From: Pelotomaculum isophthalicicum JI
GTDB taxonomy: Bacteria > Bacillota > Desulfotomaculia > Desulfotomaculales > Pelotomaculaceae
NCBI RefSeq assembly: GCF_029478095.1
Contig: NZ_JAKOAV010000004.1
Coordinates: 1 to 64,000, forward strand
Length of the DNA stretch: 64,000 nt
Reading direction: 5' to 3'
The position numbers and the translations under genes are program-made. The notes under the pieces were generated by a model. That model did not search any database and was not told the origin of the DNA. It saw only the letters and a program-made list of their open reading frames with translations. Position 1 is the first letter of the stretch. Each line of letters begins with the position of its first letter. Of this stretch, positions 26,252-35,873 are shown in pieces.

Positions 26252-26731
26252 TTACTCAAGATACTTGACAATCGATTCACCCAGCTTGGCGATAAGAAAA
26301 CCATATCCAAAAAATCTCAAGGTTTTACCAATAGTCAAGTAAGAGAAAACCTTTGCTGGCTTTTGCCGCAAAAAGCCGGAAACAATCACCAATATTCTGT
26401 AAGGGAAAACTGGAAACATTGAAGCTACCACGAGAGCTAGTGGCCCATATTTAGAGAAAATATCCATTCCCTTAACTATATTATTTCGAGGCACATATTT
26501 TTCAATCACTGCCTGCCCCAAATAATATGACACATAATATGTCACTCCCAGACCAAGAACACTACCCAATACGCAATAGGACGCATACGGCAATAATTTG
26601 TTATGACTTACAAGCAATATTGGGACAAAAGCAATCTCCGGCCCAACAGGCAATATGATTGCGTTACCAAAAGAAAGTACAAACAGAAATAAACCCTGGT
26701 CATGGTTTTGCAGCCATTCCAAAATACCCAC
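26252..26731 (-). CDS. VTT-domain (DedA/SNARE-associated type) membrane protein
   Basis: The protein of about 160 aa is mostly hydrophobic. GNAIILPVGPEIAFVPILL and MFPVFPYRILVIVSGFLR match the two conserved re-entrant segments of VTT-domain proteins, which handle membrane lipids. A GTG at 26731 with AAAGGTG upstream is the best start; a TTG at 26779 has no clear ribosome site. The gene stands between hutP and the trp promoter and is not obviously linked to tryptophan. Confidence 0.7.
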   Translation of the reverse strand: MGILEWLQNHDQGLFLFVLSFGNAIILPVGPEIAFVPILLVSHNKLLPYASYCVLGSVLGLGVTYYVSYYLGQAVIEKYVPRNNIVKGMDIFSKYGPLALVVASMFPVFPYRILVIVSGFLRQKPAKVFSYLTIGKTLRFFGYGFLIAKLGESIVKYLE

Positions 26732-26788
26732 AAAATTCACCTTTATGCATATTACGTTATCACCATATACACGCCCCAAATGCTTTTC

Positions 26789-27214
26789 TCACTTAACACT
26801 CGGAACGGCCCTGTGCCCAAGTCCGATAGCCACCTCGTCCAGGTGCAGCAAACCTACCCCGAAAAACACCGCCACACTAATATGATCATCTTTTCGTGCA
26901 ATTCCGATTTTTCCGCCGACATTTAGCCCCATTGCCTTGGGTATCAGCTGCGACAGCGCTTCCCTGGCCGCGCCTGCCACCGCTCCCTCGTCAGCATGCA
27001 GCTCTTTGATCAAACCCTCACGTTTTGAAGCTACCACGGCCCGTTCAATCATTTTGTTAACAGATAAAACAAAATCCCCCCCGCAATCAACAGCCGCTGT
27101 TTTAATCCCTTCGTTTGAAAAGCGTGCCTTATACTCCTTTTCCTGTTCCCTGCTCTCGGTCATTGCCATTTCAATAGCTATTCGCGCTATTTTCCGGCTT
27201 CCGTGAAGGGTCAT
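26789..27214 (-). CDS. hutP: HutP-family RNA-binding regulator
   Basis: The 141-aa protein begins MTLHGSRKIARIAI, as HutP does, and shows ELHADEGAVAGAAREAL near residue 71 and LLHLDEVAIGLGHRAV at the C-terminus, in line with the HutP histidine and metal-binding regions. B. subtilis HutP is an antiterminator that binds UAG-containing RNA with histidine and Mg2+. One metal-site histidine (His77 in B. subtilis) does not appear to be kept. The ATG has AGGAGG 8 nt upstream. No hut genes are nearby, so its target is unknown. Confidence 0.8.
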   Translation of the reverse strand: MTLHGSRKIARIAIEMAMTESREQEKEYKARFSNEGIKTAAVDCGGDFVLSVNKMIERAVVASKREGLIKELHADEGAVAGAAREALSQLIPKAMGLNVGGKIGIARKDDHISVAVFFGVGLLHLDEVAIGLGHRAVPSVK

Positions 27215-27249
27215 GGCAGGTACCTCCTGTTCTTAAAAAATACCTATCG

Positions 27250-27717
27250 TTATTTTAAGTTATATTTCCTTTCCATCCACAAACGGAATTCCTTCATTTC
27301 CTCATAAATCCTATAGAGAATTCTTTCAATATCATTGTGACTCAGTGACAACGAAGCAGGATCGAGAACTTCAATTTTTCTAAAATCTTCCCTGGCGATA
27401 AAACGAATGATATTTTCCAAACTATCAGCTTTTATTGTCAGCACCAGAGGGGCGTAAGCTATTTCCGCGTTGGCAATATCATCATAAACTGTGTAAACCT
27501 CCGTACTAACATCAATATCAATAATTTGAATTCCTTGCATAGGCACGTTGCGAAAAACGGCAAGCTGCTGCTCCCTGGACTCCTCCGCCGCTTTATCCGT
27601 GGCTTTTCCTCCGAATAAAAAGCGTCCGGTTTTTCCTGTGCCTTTAAAATCAAGGCGAACCTTGACAAGAATTCCATTTCTATCAACGATGCCATCCCCG
27701 CTTTGGACTTTTGACAA
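27250..27717 (-). CDS. Hypothetical protein
   Basis: I do not recognise this protein of about 155 aa. It has mixed alpha/beta composition, a glycine/charge-rich segment (DFKGTGKTGRFLFGG) near residue 21, and a charged C-terminal helix (YRIYEEMKEFRLWMERKYN). No signal peptide or membrane helix is visible. The TTG start at 27717 has GGAGG 8 nt upstream; a longer frame begins at 27801. It lies between rluB and hutP. Confidence 0.6.
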   Translation of the reverse strand: MSKVQSGDGIVDRNGILVKVRLDFKGTGKTGRFLFGGKATDKAAEESREQQLAVFRNVPMQGIQIIDIDVSTEVYTVYDDIANAEIAYAPLVLTIKADSLENIIRFIAREDFRKIEVLDPASLSLSHNDIERILYRIYEEMKEFRLWMERKYNLK

Positions 27718-27836
27718 GGAAATCTCCTCCTGTTTCTTTGGGTGCGCGCATGGATTAGGTAATTCTACTCCAATAACTAAAATCCTTCTTAACAAAGGCA
27801 ATCTTTGTAACTATAATCCATTTGCGGCAGCCATAT

Positions 27837-28592
27837 CTATATATGAACATCCAGATTCTCTTTGTCAAGTCCAGCCAATTTTTTTAGTAATTCCAATTCT
27901 TTATCACTCAGGTTGCGGTATTGTCCCGGGTGCAGGCCATCCAGTTTGACATTGCCCACGCGTGTGCGCAGAAGCCTTAAGACAGGATGGCCGATGTGTT
28001 CACACATCCGCCTGACCTGGCGATTGCGGCCTTCGAAGAGGGTTATTTCCAGAAGCGCTTTTTCGTCCTTAACTCCAGCCAGGTTAACCCGTGCCGGCGC
28101 TGTAAGCCCGTCTTCAAGGAAAAGTCCCTTGGCCATTTGTTCCAACTTTTTTTGGGGGGGTACACCATCCACACGGACTAAGTAAGTTTTTTGCACATGG
28201 TGCTTGGGGTGAGTCAAAGCGTAGGTCAAGTCGCCGTCATTCGTAAGCAAGAGCAAACCTTCACTATTATAATCCAGTCTTCCGACCGGATAAACACGCC
28301 CATTAAAGCCATCAAGCAAATCGGTCACTTTTTTTCTGCCTTTTTCGTCATCTACAGTGCTGACATATCCCCTGGGTTTATACAACGCTAAATAGTATTT
28401 TTTTTCTGCAAGTAATAGTTTCTCGCCGGAAACTTCAATCCTGTCTTTTGCTGGGTCTATCCTGGTACCCAGTTCGGTGACAACTTTTCCGTTTACTTTA
28501 ACCATGCCGGCGGCGATCATTCCTTCGCAACTTCTGCGGGATGCGACCCCGGCCCGCGCCATAACTTTTTGAAGACGCTCCAATAGATTCAC
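27837..28592 (-). CDS. rluB: Pseudouridine synthase RsuA/RluB family
   Basis: The N-terminal S4 RNA-binding domain (LQKVMARAGVASRRSCEGMI) is followed by the catalytic domain with GRLDYNSEGLLLLTNDG near residue 102; its Asp is the catalytic residue. FEGRNRQVRRMCEHIGHPV near 186 is the second conserved block. It modifies a uridine in rRNA, probably of the 23S. The start is GTG with a weak ribosome site. Confidence 0.93.
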   Translation of the reverse strand: MNLLERLQKVMARAGVASRRSCEGMIAAGMVKVNGKVVTELGTRIDPAKDRIEVSGEKLLLAEKKYYLALYKPRGYVSTVDDEKGRKKVTDLLDGFNGRVYPVGRLDYNSEGLLLLTNDGDLTYALTHPKHHVQKTYLVRVDGVPPQKKLEQMAKGLFLEDGLTAPARVNLAGVKDEKALLEITLFEGRNRQVRRMCEHIGHPVLRLLRTRVGNVKLDGLHPGQYRNLSDKELELLKKLAGLDKENLDVHI

Positions 28593-28698
28593 CGTCCCGG
28601 CGGCAAAAAAATAAGAACACCTTAGATGTCCTTAAAAAAGTTTATATAATAAACTAAATTTTGTCAAATGATTAAATCTCCGATTATATAACCCGGTT

Positions 28699-30126
28699 TC
28701 ACAGATTTTTTCCAACTAAGCTGGTACCGCTTAGATTCAACAAAATAGAAGAAGGCATGCTGTCTATACATATGACTTCCCCACCGGTAAGGTTTACCCA
28801 GTCCTTAAATGGCAGCCAGAAATTACAGTTGCAGTTCGACAAACAAAAGGGAGCCTCATTTAATTGGCATTCGGTATTATTTATCATAACCGTTTTATTC
28901 CCTTCTGTAAAACTAATTAACTGATTATTTATCTCAACTGTGGCAGTGCTTGTTCCCCCCTGCACCAACTTTATTTCAGGGGAGAGGTGTAGCAAATCAC
29001 CTATTTGTTCCATTGAAATAAAAGAAGTACCATCTTTTTCTAATGCAACCAAATGTGTTTTTTCAATATTACTCTTCCAACATGAGCCTGGTTCTTTGAT
29101 TAATACTGCCACGTCGATCTTTTTCAATATTTTTCTTTCACAAAGTTCGGCCCAAAGCCGGCGGCCATTCTCCTCTTCGTTTAAACCGGAATATATGATT
29201 ATTGGATTTGGAAGATTATTGACAAACCTTAAATCCATCGTGCCATAACTCACGCTGGCGTCGGTACCCAAAGGAGTGTAGTGCACGGGAAGGTAGTGCG
29301 GGTGTCTTTCAAGTATCGTAAGGCCGGCATCTGTTGCCACCTGGTAAAGAACTGTGGAAGTACGGCAAACACCGCCGCCAACTGTTAAATTATCTAGAAT
29401 ATCGTAACCGGTGATAAAACCTTTTTGTGTTGTCCTTTCTCCGACAACTTCGTTAAATGAAAATTCTTGTTCAGGATTCAACACATAACCGTTGACATAA
29501 TTTGCCGCCACACCGGCATTATAGACATTTGCATACTCACCATAAAACAATATCGAACTGAAAGATATCTTTTGGTTTAAGCATAAATCAGATTCAGAAA
29601 GCTCGCAGGGTCTAATATTTAAAGGAATGATCTTTAACGGGATTGATTTTGGATCAGGTAAATTCTCCGGCGCGCCAATCAGCAATGCTTGCATTCTTTC
29701 GTCCCAGCCAATCGAATAGCCTAATTCTTCCGCCACCCACTTGGCGGGGAGAAAGACCTGGTTGTCTTTAAGGACCGGGGCGACATCCATCTTATAGCTT
29801 TTTTCATTGACAAGAAGAGTATAGCTATTCACAACAAGTTTAATCTTTTTGTCAGCTGTGCGCAGTTCAACACTTTTACCGTAAGGATCCCAAATAACGT
29901 TTTTTTCGTCCAACTCCAAGGCATATGCAAGGTAACGCAAAGGTACTAAAACTCTATCCTGCACAGTAAACGGCGCCGCATCCATCTGAAAAACAGACCC
30001 GTTTAACATATAACCCTGACTGTTAGCCACAAAAACAGCTTGGTTTTTTGGCGCGGCGGATGCCATACCTATTGAAATAAACAGCAATGAAAGGCACATT
30101 AAAATAATTAGGCCACATCTTTTCAT
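28699..30126 (-). CDS. Secreted protein with stalk (copper amine oxidase N-type) and VanW domains
   Basis: A signal peptide (CGLIILMCLSLLFISIGMASAA) opens the protein. Residues about 30-150 form a stalk domain with the repeats DRVLVPLRYLAYALE and NQVFLPAKWVAEELG. Residues about 170-330 are VanW-like, with FSFNEVVGERTTQKGF and GGGVCRTSTVLYQVA. The C-terminal part has a second stalk-like segment. It is exported and probably binds the cell wall. The start two codons downstream of the first ATG fits AAGGGG spacing better. Confidence 0.8.
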   Translation of the reverse strand: MKRCGLIILMCLSLLFISIGMASAAPKNQAVFVANSQGYMLNGSVFQMDAAPFTVQDRVLVPLRYLAYALELDEKNVIWDPYGKSVELRTADKKIKLVVNSYTLLVNEKSYKMDVAPVLKDNQVFLPAKWVAEELGYSIGWDERMQALLIGAPENLPDPKSIPLKIIPLNIRPCELSESDLCLNQKISFSSILFYGEYANVYNAGVAANYVNGYVLNPEQEFSFNEVVGERTTQKGFITGYDILDNLTVGGGVCRTSTVLYQVATDAGLTILERHPHYLPVHYTPLGTDASVSYGTMDLRFVNNLPNPIIIYSGLNEEENGRRLWAELCERKILKKIDVAVLIKEPGSCWKSNIEKTHLVALEKDGTSFISMEQIGDLLHLSPEIKLVQGGTSTATVEINNQLISFTEGNKTVMINNTECQLNEAPFCLSNCNCNFWLPFKDWVNLTGGEVICIDSMPSSILLNLSGTSLVGKNL

Positions 30127-30217
30127 CAACATAATCCCCTTTTTGCGTCCTAGAGAACATTGGTCCCGCCACTATATTAATGACATGTTTCAAAGCTACA
30201 TTTAATGGCCAAAACAG

Positions 30218-30246
30218 ATTATATAACAAATGGTAAATACTGTAAA
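30218..30246 (-). promoter_or_regulatory. Sigma-A promoter of the VanW-domain gene
   Basis: TTTACA (30241-30246) and TATAAT (30218-30223) are 17 nt apart on the minus strand, about 90 nt upstream of the start codon. Confidence 0.65.
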
Positions 30247-30316
30247 TTAATTTTTTCTACCGGCTTTTTAAATTATTAATATATGGCGTTACTTATTACA
30301 GGAAAAAAGAGGATTA

Positions 30317-30847
30317 TTAAAAAAATGTACGCACGATAAACACTGAAGCAACTAGTGTAGTCAGGTCGGAAATCAAGCCCAGAATAACCGAATACCGGTA
30401 CTTTCTCACACCGACTGATCCGAAATATAGTGTTAGCACATAAAAAGTTGTGTCACAGCTGCCCTGCATGGTAGATACCAGTCTTCCCAGGAAACTGTCG
30501 GGACCGTATGTCTTAATAATATCCGATGCGATACCAAGCGCCGCTCCACCCGAAAGAGGGCGCATTATGGCATGTGGCAGAACCTCAGTCGGCAAACCGA
30601 CAATGTTAAGCACGGGGGACAGCGTCTTAACCAGCACCTCCATCGCTCCCGACGCGCGAAAAATGCCTATCGCCACAAGCATTGCCACGAGATAGGGAAT
30701 TGTTTTGATCGCTGTGGTAAAACCTGCTTCCGCTCCGTCCACGAAAGTTTCGTACACTTTAACCCGGCGCAAGGCGGCAACCAGGGGCACTACCAGCAAG
30801 ACCACGGGTATGGCCCAGCGGGACAACTCGGAAATAATATCCAACAT
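30317..30847 (-). CDS. spmB: Spore maturation protein B
   Basis: SpmB acts with SpmA in spore core dehydration. The 176-aa protein is very hydrophobic and has the nucleoside-recognition (Gate) domain, with GGAALGIASDIIKTYGPDSF and SCDTTFYVLTLYFGSVG as conserved parts. The ATG (MLDIISELSRWAIP) starts 4 nt after the spmA stop. Confidence 0.93.
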   Translation of the reverse strand: MLDIISELSRWAIPVVLLVVPLVAALRRVKVYETFVDGAEAGFTTAIKTIPYLVAMLVAIGIFRASGAMEVLVKTLSPVLNIVGLPTEVLPHAIMRPLSGGAALGIASDIIKTYGPDSFLGRLVSTMQGSCDTTFYVLTLYFGSVGVRKYRYSVILGLISDLTTLVASVFIVRTFF

Positions 30848-30851
30848 CCCA

Positions 30852-31445
30852 CTATCCCCTTCTGTCCGTGTAAATGAACCGCAGCAGACGGTCAACAAAA
30901 ACCGCCACTACCATACTGAATGCCGTTGCCATAATTGTCGGCCCGACAATATCTGTCGGGTCCGCCGAACCATACAAAAGACGAATGCCAATGATTGTGG
31001 TGGGAATGAGCGTGACACAGGAAGTATTCAGGGCCAGAAAAGTGCACATCGCTTCGGAAGCGGTGTCTTCCCGGCCGCGGTTTAGTTTTTGAAGCTCCCG
31101 CATGGCAATTAAACCCATAGGTGTCGCCGCATTGCCAAGACCAAGGATATTGGCGCTCAGATTCATGACGATGGCGCCCATGGCCGGATGGTCTTTCGGC
31201 ACGCTGGGAAATAGAAACCGCATTACCGGCCGTACCAGCCGGGCCAGCATACGGATTAGCCCGGCCTCTTCGGCCAGCTTCATAATCCCCAGCCAAAATG
31301 TCATTATAGCGATAAGACTGATCGATATTTTAACAGCATCGTTGGCGCTGTCCAAGGCGGCCTTGGTTACTATTTCAATATTGCCATTTATTCCGGCCAC
31401 TAAAATCCCCAAGATTATCATACCAAGCCAGACAAGATTTACCAC
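30852..31445 (-). CDS. spmA: Spore maturation protein A
   Basis: SpmA is the membrane partner of SpmB. The 197-aa protein has several helices and the Gate-domain segments MNLSANILGLGNAATPMGL near residue 93 and MCTFLALNTSCVTLIPTTI near 132. The GTG start has GGAGG 7 nt upstream. Both genes are expected in sporulating cells. Confidence 0.93.
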   Translation of the reverse strand: MVNLVWLGMIILGILVAGINGNIEIVTKAALDSANDAVKISISLIAIMTFWLGIMKLAEEAGLIRMLARLVRPVMRFLFPSVPKDHPAMGAIVMNLSANILGLGNAATPMGLIAMRELQKLNRGREDTASEAMCTFLALNTSCVTLIPTTIIGIRLLYGSADPTDIVGPTIMATAFSMVVAVFVDRLLRFIYTDRRG

Positions 31446-31549
31446 GCCGCCACCTCCGCGCGAAAATGATATCTACAGTTACTTTATGACACGGAGTGGA
31501 CAAATAGTACAAATAATGGAAGCCGGAATATCACATGCAGTAACCAGCC

Positions 31550-32842
31550 CTAAATAATTATACCGTTAATTATTTTGTTCATGTTTTTAACGGCGCACAT
31601 CTTGCCGCACATGGTGCAAGTGTCCTTTTCCTCCGGCTGCGATTCAACCCGGTAAAGCCTGGCCTTTTCAGGGTCAATGGCAAGTTCAAACATCCGCTCC
31701 CAGTCAAGGTTGCGCCTGGCCGTGCTCATAGCGTCATCCCACATTCGCGCCCCTGGAATTCCTTTGGCTATATCGGCTGCATGAGCGGCAATCCGGGAGG
31801 CGATTATACCTTCCTTCATATCATCAAGTGTGGGCAGTCGCAGGTGCTCCGCCGGGGTCACATAACAAAGGAAGTCCGCGCCGGCGGCGGCGGCGATGGC
31901 CCCGCCAATGGCGCTGGTAATGTGGTCGTAGCCTGGAGCTATGTCTGTTACCAGCGGCCCCAGCACATAAAACGGCGCGCCGTGGCACAATTTCTTTTCC
32001 AGAAGCATATTCGGCAGAATTTCGTTTAACGCCATATGCCCCGGACCTTCGATCATTACCTGGACATCTTTTTCCCAGGCCGCTTTGGTCAGTTCACCAA
32101 GCACAATTAATTCCTGAACCTGGGCAGCGTCGGTCGCGTCCATCAGACTGCCCGGCCGGCAAGCGTCGCCCAGACTGAGCGTCACATCATAACTCCGGCA
32201 TATATCCAGCAAGCCATCGTAATACTCATAAAAGGGGTTTTCACGATTGTTCAATTTCATCCAGGCGTAGAGAAGCGAGCCCCCCCGGGAGACAATATTG
32301 GTTAGTCTTTTGTTTTTCTCGAATCTCGCGGCGGCTTCCATGTTTAGCCCGGCGTGGATGGTCATAAAATCCACGCCGTCTTTGGCGTGCTGTTCAACCA
32401 CGGCCAGGAATTCTTCGGCAGAGATCTCTTCCAATTCTTTGTCAAATAAATTTACAGCGTCGTATACCGGCACCGTACCGACGGCGGCCGGCGAAACATC
32501 AATAAGCCTGCGCCTGAATTCCGCCGTTTTTCCATAGCAGCTAAGGTCCATAATAGCATCGGCGCGTAGTTCTATTGCCCGCCTCACTTTTTCCAGTTCG
32601 GCTTCCATATCGCAGCAATCATTTGATACGCCGAGATTCACGTTAATCTTGGTCTTAAGGCCCTGGCCGATACCGCACGGGTCAAGGGAAGCATGGTTTT
32701 TATTGGCCGGTATGACTACTTTGCCCGCGGCAACCAGATCGCGCAAGGTTGAAACCTCCACGTGCTCTTTGTGGGCAACCGCCGCCATTTCATTTGTAAT
32801 GATTCCTTTCCGGGCGGCATCCATTTGAGTTGCATAATCCAT
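31550..32842 (-). CDS. thiC: Phosphomethylpyrimidine synthase ThiC
   Basis: ThiC is a radical-SAM enzyme that rearranges AIR to HMP phosphate. Seen are [12 protein letters not shown] near residue 68, MTIHAGLN near 160, [10 protein letters not shown] near 220, [13 protein letters not shown] near 265 and the C-terminal cluster motif [11 protein letters not shown] near 411. The length of 430 aa is normal. It follows thiE by 4 nt and ends the thiS-G-H-E-C operon under the TPP riboswitch. Confidence 0.97.
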   Translation of the reverse strand: MDYATQMDAARKGIITNEMAAVAHKEHVEVSTLRDLVAAGKVVIPANKNHASLDPCGIGQGLKTKINVNLGVSNDCCDMEAELEKVRRAIELRADAIMDLSCYGKTAEFRRRLIDVSPAAVGTVPVYDAVNLFDKELEEISAEEFLAVVEQHAKDGVDFMTIHAGLNMEAAARFEKNKRLTNIVSRGGSLLYAWMKLNNRENPFYEYYDGLLDICRSYDVTLSLGDACRPGSLMDATDAAQVQELIVLGELTKAAWEKDVQVMIEGPGHMALNEILPNMLLEKKLCHGAPFYVLGPLVTDIAPGYDHITSAIGGAIAAAAGADFLCYVTPAEHLRLPTLDDMKEGIIASRIAAHAADIAKGIPGARMWDDAMSTARRNLDWERMFELAIDPEKARLYRVESQPEEKDTCTMCGKMCAVKNMNKIINGIII

Positions 32843-32846
32843 CGAT

Positions 32847-33503
32847 TTAAACCTCCTTCTGTTTGAGGACTGCCCTGAGAGCGCGTACTTTTTCGGATAT
32901 ATTTTCAGCTCCCACGATCTCTGTAACCATAGCGATACATTTAGCGCCCCGGTGGTTCACTTCAGCCGCGTTATGCTCCTTTATCCCGCCGATGGCTACA
33001 AAAGGCAGCTTGACGTTCTTTACCACGTAATCCAGGTATGCCAAGCCTACCGGCGCACAGACATCCTTTTTAGTTCTGGTGGCGTAAATCGGGCCCACAC
33101 CGATATAGTCAACCCGTGAATTTACCGCGGCCTCGGCCTGGGCCGGCGAATGGGTGGACAGTCCGATGATTATTCTCCCGCCAGTCAGTTCATGAACTTT
33201 ATCAGGAGGTAAATCATCTTGCCCCAAATGCACGCCGTCCGCACCCACCATCATGGCCAGATCAACATGATCGTTTACAATAAAGGTTACCCCGGCATCT
33301 TCAGTCATCTTTCTGATAGCCAGGCACTCCTCGTATTTCTGACGCATGGTCTTTTCTTTCTCCCGGTACTGGATTACTTTAATCCCGGACTCAATCATCA
33401 AGCCGGCTACCTGGATATTGCTCCTGCCCAGGGAATATTCCTCAGCCGTTATCCCGTAAATATCCGCTTCCAAAAGGTTGTCCAAGCCGCGCTTGACAAT
33501 CAT
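32847..33503 (-). CDS. thiE: Thiamine-phosphate synthase
   Basis: ThiE joins HMP-PP and thiazole phosphate to thiamine phosphate. Motifs are [13 protein letters not shown] near residue 38, [26 protein letters not shown] near 75-100 and [14 protein letters not shown] near 135. The ATG at 33503 ([10 protein letters not shown]) has GAGG 8 nt upstream, giving 218 aa; the frame stays open further upstream, but that part overlaps thiH. Confidence 0.95.
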   Translation of the reverse strand: MIVKRGLDNLLEADIYGITAEEYSLGRSNIQVAGLMIESGIKVIQYREKEKTMRQKYEECLAIRKMTEDAGVTFIVNDHVDLAMMVGADGVHLGQDDLPPDKVHELTGGRIIIGLSTHSPAQAEAAVNSRVDYIGVGPIYATRTKKDVCAPVGLAYLDYVVKNVKLPFVAIGGIKEHNAAEVNHRGAKCIAMVTEIVGAENISEKVRALRAVLKQKEV

Positions 33504-33540
33504 CTCTTTCGCCTCTTTCAGGGATTTATTCACCGCCACG

Positions 33541-34641
33541 TTAAACCACCTGCCAGTCTTTGTACACCGGCTGATAGCCTTGAGCATACAACATGCCTGC
33601 CATCTCGGCGACACTGCGCCTGTCCGATATTTCAAACTGACCGGTGGATTGGGTGTTGGAACGGCCGCCCACCGCCGTACAGGAACCGGCGGACATTTTC
33701 GTGGCGCCCAGTTTGACCAGATGTTCGCGCAATTCCGCGCGTTCTCTTGTGGATATGGTAACTCCGCCTCTAGGCATAAATAATCTGTAAGCCAGCACAT
33801 ACTGGACCAAGTTTTTGTCGTTTACCGTGACGAAAGTCTGGAACTCACCAGGGTATGGCCTGATGCGCGGCGGCGAGATGCTTACTTCCACGGCAGGATA
33901 CAGTCTTTGCAAATAGTTGGCGTGCAGGCCGGCAAAAAAAGCCTCCGAACGCCATTCGTGCAGCCCTAAAAGCGCCCCGACATTAACCGTTCTGATCCCG
34001 GCCCGGCAGGCCCGCTCAGGAGCTTCCAGCCTGTAGCGGTAGTTCCGTTTTGGCCCGGCCGGGTGGATTTCCGCGTAAACTTTCTCATTATATGCTTCCT
34101 GGTAAATGGTTAGCCCATCCACCCCGGCGGAAATCAGCTCAGCATATTCTTGTTCCTCCAGCGGATATATTTCTATGCTGATAGAGGTAAAGTATTTCTT
34201 CAGGACTTCAATGCATTCCCGGATATACTTAACCGGCGACTTTTTCCTCGATTCACCGGTGAGGATGAGGATGTGCTTCAGTCCGGTCGCGGCAATCATT
34301 TCAGCTTCCGCCTCTACTTCGTCGAGGGAGAGCTTTTTTCTTTCCAGCCCGCTGTGCACCCGGAAACCACAGTAAATACAATGGTTGACACAATAGTTGG
34401 CCAGGTATAGCGGAGTATAGAGCAGCATCACCTTCCCGAAATGCTGCACTGTTAGTCTGTGGGCCTTTTGGGCCATTTTTTCCAAATGACCCTCAGCCCT
34501 GGGGGATAACAATGTAAGGTAATCTATTTCAGTCAGACGGTTCTTCTCTAGTACTCTTTCCACGTCCTCATCACTGACACACTTGAAAAATCCATTAAAA
34601 TCAAACTCTTCATAATTCTTGCGCGCGATATAAAAACTCAT
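33541..34641 (-). CDS. thiH: 2-iminoacetate synthase ThiH
   Basis: ThiH is a radical-SAM enzyme that cleaves tyrosine to dehydroglycine for thiazole formation, the route used by anaerobes. The cluster motif is [10 protein letters not shown] near residue 84 (Cx3Cx2C), after PLYLANYC. The C-terminal part has [17 protein letters not shown] and [10 protein letters not shown]. The ATG ([13 protein letters not shown]) is preferred over an upstream GTG. It follows thiG by 16 nt. Confidence 0.96.
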   Translation of the reverse strand: MSFYIARKNYEEFDFNGFFKCVSDEDVERVLEKNRLTEIDYLTLLSPRAEGHLEKMAQKAHRLTVQHFGKVMLLYTPLYLANYCVNHCIYCGFRVHSGLERKKLSLDEVEAEAEMIAATGLKHILILTGESRKKSPVKYIRECIEVLKKYFTSISIEIYPLEEQEYAELISAGVDGLTIYQEAYNEKVYAEIHPAGPKRNYRYRLEAPERACRAGIRTVNVGALLGLHEWRSEAFFAGLHANYLQRLYPAVEVSISPPRIRPYPGEFQTFVTVNDKNLVQYVLAYRLFMPRGGVTISTRERAELREHLVKLGATKMSAGSCTAVGGRSNTQSTGQFEISDRRSVAEMAGMLYAQGYQPVYKDWQVV

Positions 34642-34657
34642 AAAATCATCTCTCTTC

Positions 34658-35428
34658 TTAATCACTCAAAAAGCCGGTAAGGGGCGAAGAAGCACTGGCG
34701 TACTGCCGCGTTGCGCCAAGCCCGGCCAGGTATGCCGTACGCCCAGCTTCAACAGCCAGGCCAAAAGCGCGGGCCATTGCCACCGGGTCGCCTGCCGTGG
34801 CAACAGCCGTGTTAACCAGCACCGCAGCCGCCCCCATCTCCATAGCTTCCGACGCTTCCGACGGGCGGCCAATCCCCGCGTCAACAATAACGGGCAACTG
34901 TATCTCTTCAATTAGGATCCGCACCAGTTCTCTTGTTTTTAAACCGCGATTGCTGCCGATGGGAGCGCCCAGAGGCATGACCGCCGCCGCGCCGGCTTCA
35001 ACCAATTTCTTTGCCGCAACCAGATCCGGGCTCATGTATGGAAGAACCACAAACCCTTCGGCTGCCAGGATTTCTGTCGCCTTTATCGTTTCGAAGTTGT
35101 CCGGCAGCAAATACCTGTTGTCAGTGATCACTTCAATCTTTACCCAGTTGCCGTACCCCGCCGCCCGGGCCAGCCTGGCGATACGCACCGCTTCTCCGGC
35201 ATTTCTCGCTCCGGATGTGTTAGGCATCATGATACAGTCGCCGGGAACAAACGAGGCGATGTTTTCCTCTTCACTACCTTGATCGACCCGCCTGAGCGCC
35301 ACGGTGATCACTTGCGCGCCTGATGAACGTACGGCCTCGGGGATCAAGCTATTTGGAGAAAACTTGCCGGTTCCTAGAAATAACCGGCTGGTTAATTCCT
35401 GTCCTCCGATCCTTAAAACGTCTTCCAC
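34658..35428 (-). CDS. thiG: Thiazole synthase ThiG
   Basis: ThiG builds the thiazole ring from DXP, dehydroglycine and ThiS-thiocarboxylate. The 256-aa TIM barrel has RLFLGTGKF near residue 15, [15 protein letters not shown] near 97, [14 protein letters not shown] near 153 and [19 protein letters not shown] near 182. The GTG start has GGGGAGG upstream. It follows thiS by 4 nt. Confidence 0.97.
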   Translation of the reverse strand: MEDVLRIGGQELTSRLFLGTGKFSPNSLIPEAVRSSGAQVITVALRRVDQGSEEENIASFVPGDCIMMPNTSGARNAGEAVRIARLARAAGYGNWVKIEVITDNRYLLPDNFETIKATEILAAEGFVVLPYMSPDLVAAKKLVEAGAAAVMPLGAPIGSNRGLKTRELVRILIEEIQLPVIVDAGIGRPSEASEAMEMGAAAVLVNTAVATAGDPVAMARAFGLAVEAGRTAYLAGLGATRQYASASSPLTGFLSD

Positions 35429-35432
35429 TATG

Positions 35433-35633
35433 TCAACCTCCCCCCACTAATCTCAAAATTTCCAACCGGTCATTTTCTTTTAAAAAGATATCCGGCCATA
35501 ATTCACTTTTCACCAATTCATAATTGTATTCCACAATAATGGTGTCCGGGTTAATTTTTTTAAGAGAAATCAATCCTGCCACGGTAATACCCTCAGGTAA
35601 AATATCTTCTTTCCCGTTCAAAATTATCTTCAC
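35433..35633 (-). CDS. thiS: Sulfur carrier protein ThiS
   Basis: The 66-aa ubiquitin-like protein ends in LRLVGGG; its C-terminal Gly-Gly is the site for thiocarboxylate formation. It starts with GTG after GGGGGTG. It is the first gene after the TPP riboswitch terminator. The activating enzyme ThiF is not in this window. Confidence 0.95.
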   Translation of the reverse strand: MKIILNGKEDILPEGITVAGLISLKKINPDTIIVEYNYELVKSELWPDIFLKENDRLEILRLVGGG

Positions 35634-35658
35634 AACTTAACACCCCCATATAACAATA

Positions 35659-35687
35659 AAACTACTTACTCCGCAGGTAAGTAGTTT
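35659..35687 (-). terminator. Terminator of the TPP riboswitch
   Basis: AAACTACTTAC (35659-35669) pairs perfectly with GTAAGTAGTTT (35677-35687). On the minus strand a TTATTGTTAT tract follows. It lies between the aptamer and thiS, as in riboswitches that act by transcription termination. Confidence 0.88.
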
Positions 35688-35714
35688 ATTACTGTGCTAA
35701 TCGAATACATACAC

Positions 35715-35803
35715 AGCTTACGCTTCCCTACGACGGCATTACCCGCATCAGGTTCAAAGGGTTGAGAATACTCTCTCTCAGCCTTGCGGCACCCCTAGCA
35801 GCT
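35715..35803 (-). promoter_or_regulatory. TPP riboswitch (THI element)
   Basis: The minus strand reads GGGGTGCC, GGCTGAGA, ACCCTTTGAACCTGAT, GGGTAATGCC and CGTAGGGAA in the order of the THI box. TPP binding should favour the downstream terminator and shut off thiS-G-H-E-C. Confidence 0.96.
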
Positions 35804-35827
35804 ATATTTAATTTTAGGATTTAGCAA

Positions 35828-35856
35828 ATTATAGATTAAAGAATTACTTTTGTCAA
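35828..35856 (-). promoter_or_regulatory. Consensus sigma-A promoter of the thi operon
   Basis: TTGACA (35851-35856) and TATAAT (35828-35833) are both perfect and 17 nt apart on the minus strand. They lie just before the TPP riboswitch and after the thiL stop. Confidence 0.9.
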
Positions 35857-35873
35857 CCAATGAAAAGCAGGTG

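Noticed and set aside
32847-33800. A longer thiE of 317 codons
   Set aside because: The first 99 codons overlap thiH in another frame and are not thiE-like; the ATG at 33503 with a ribosome site fits the family.
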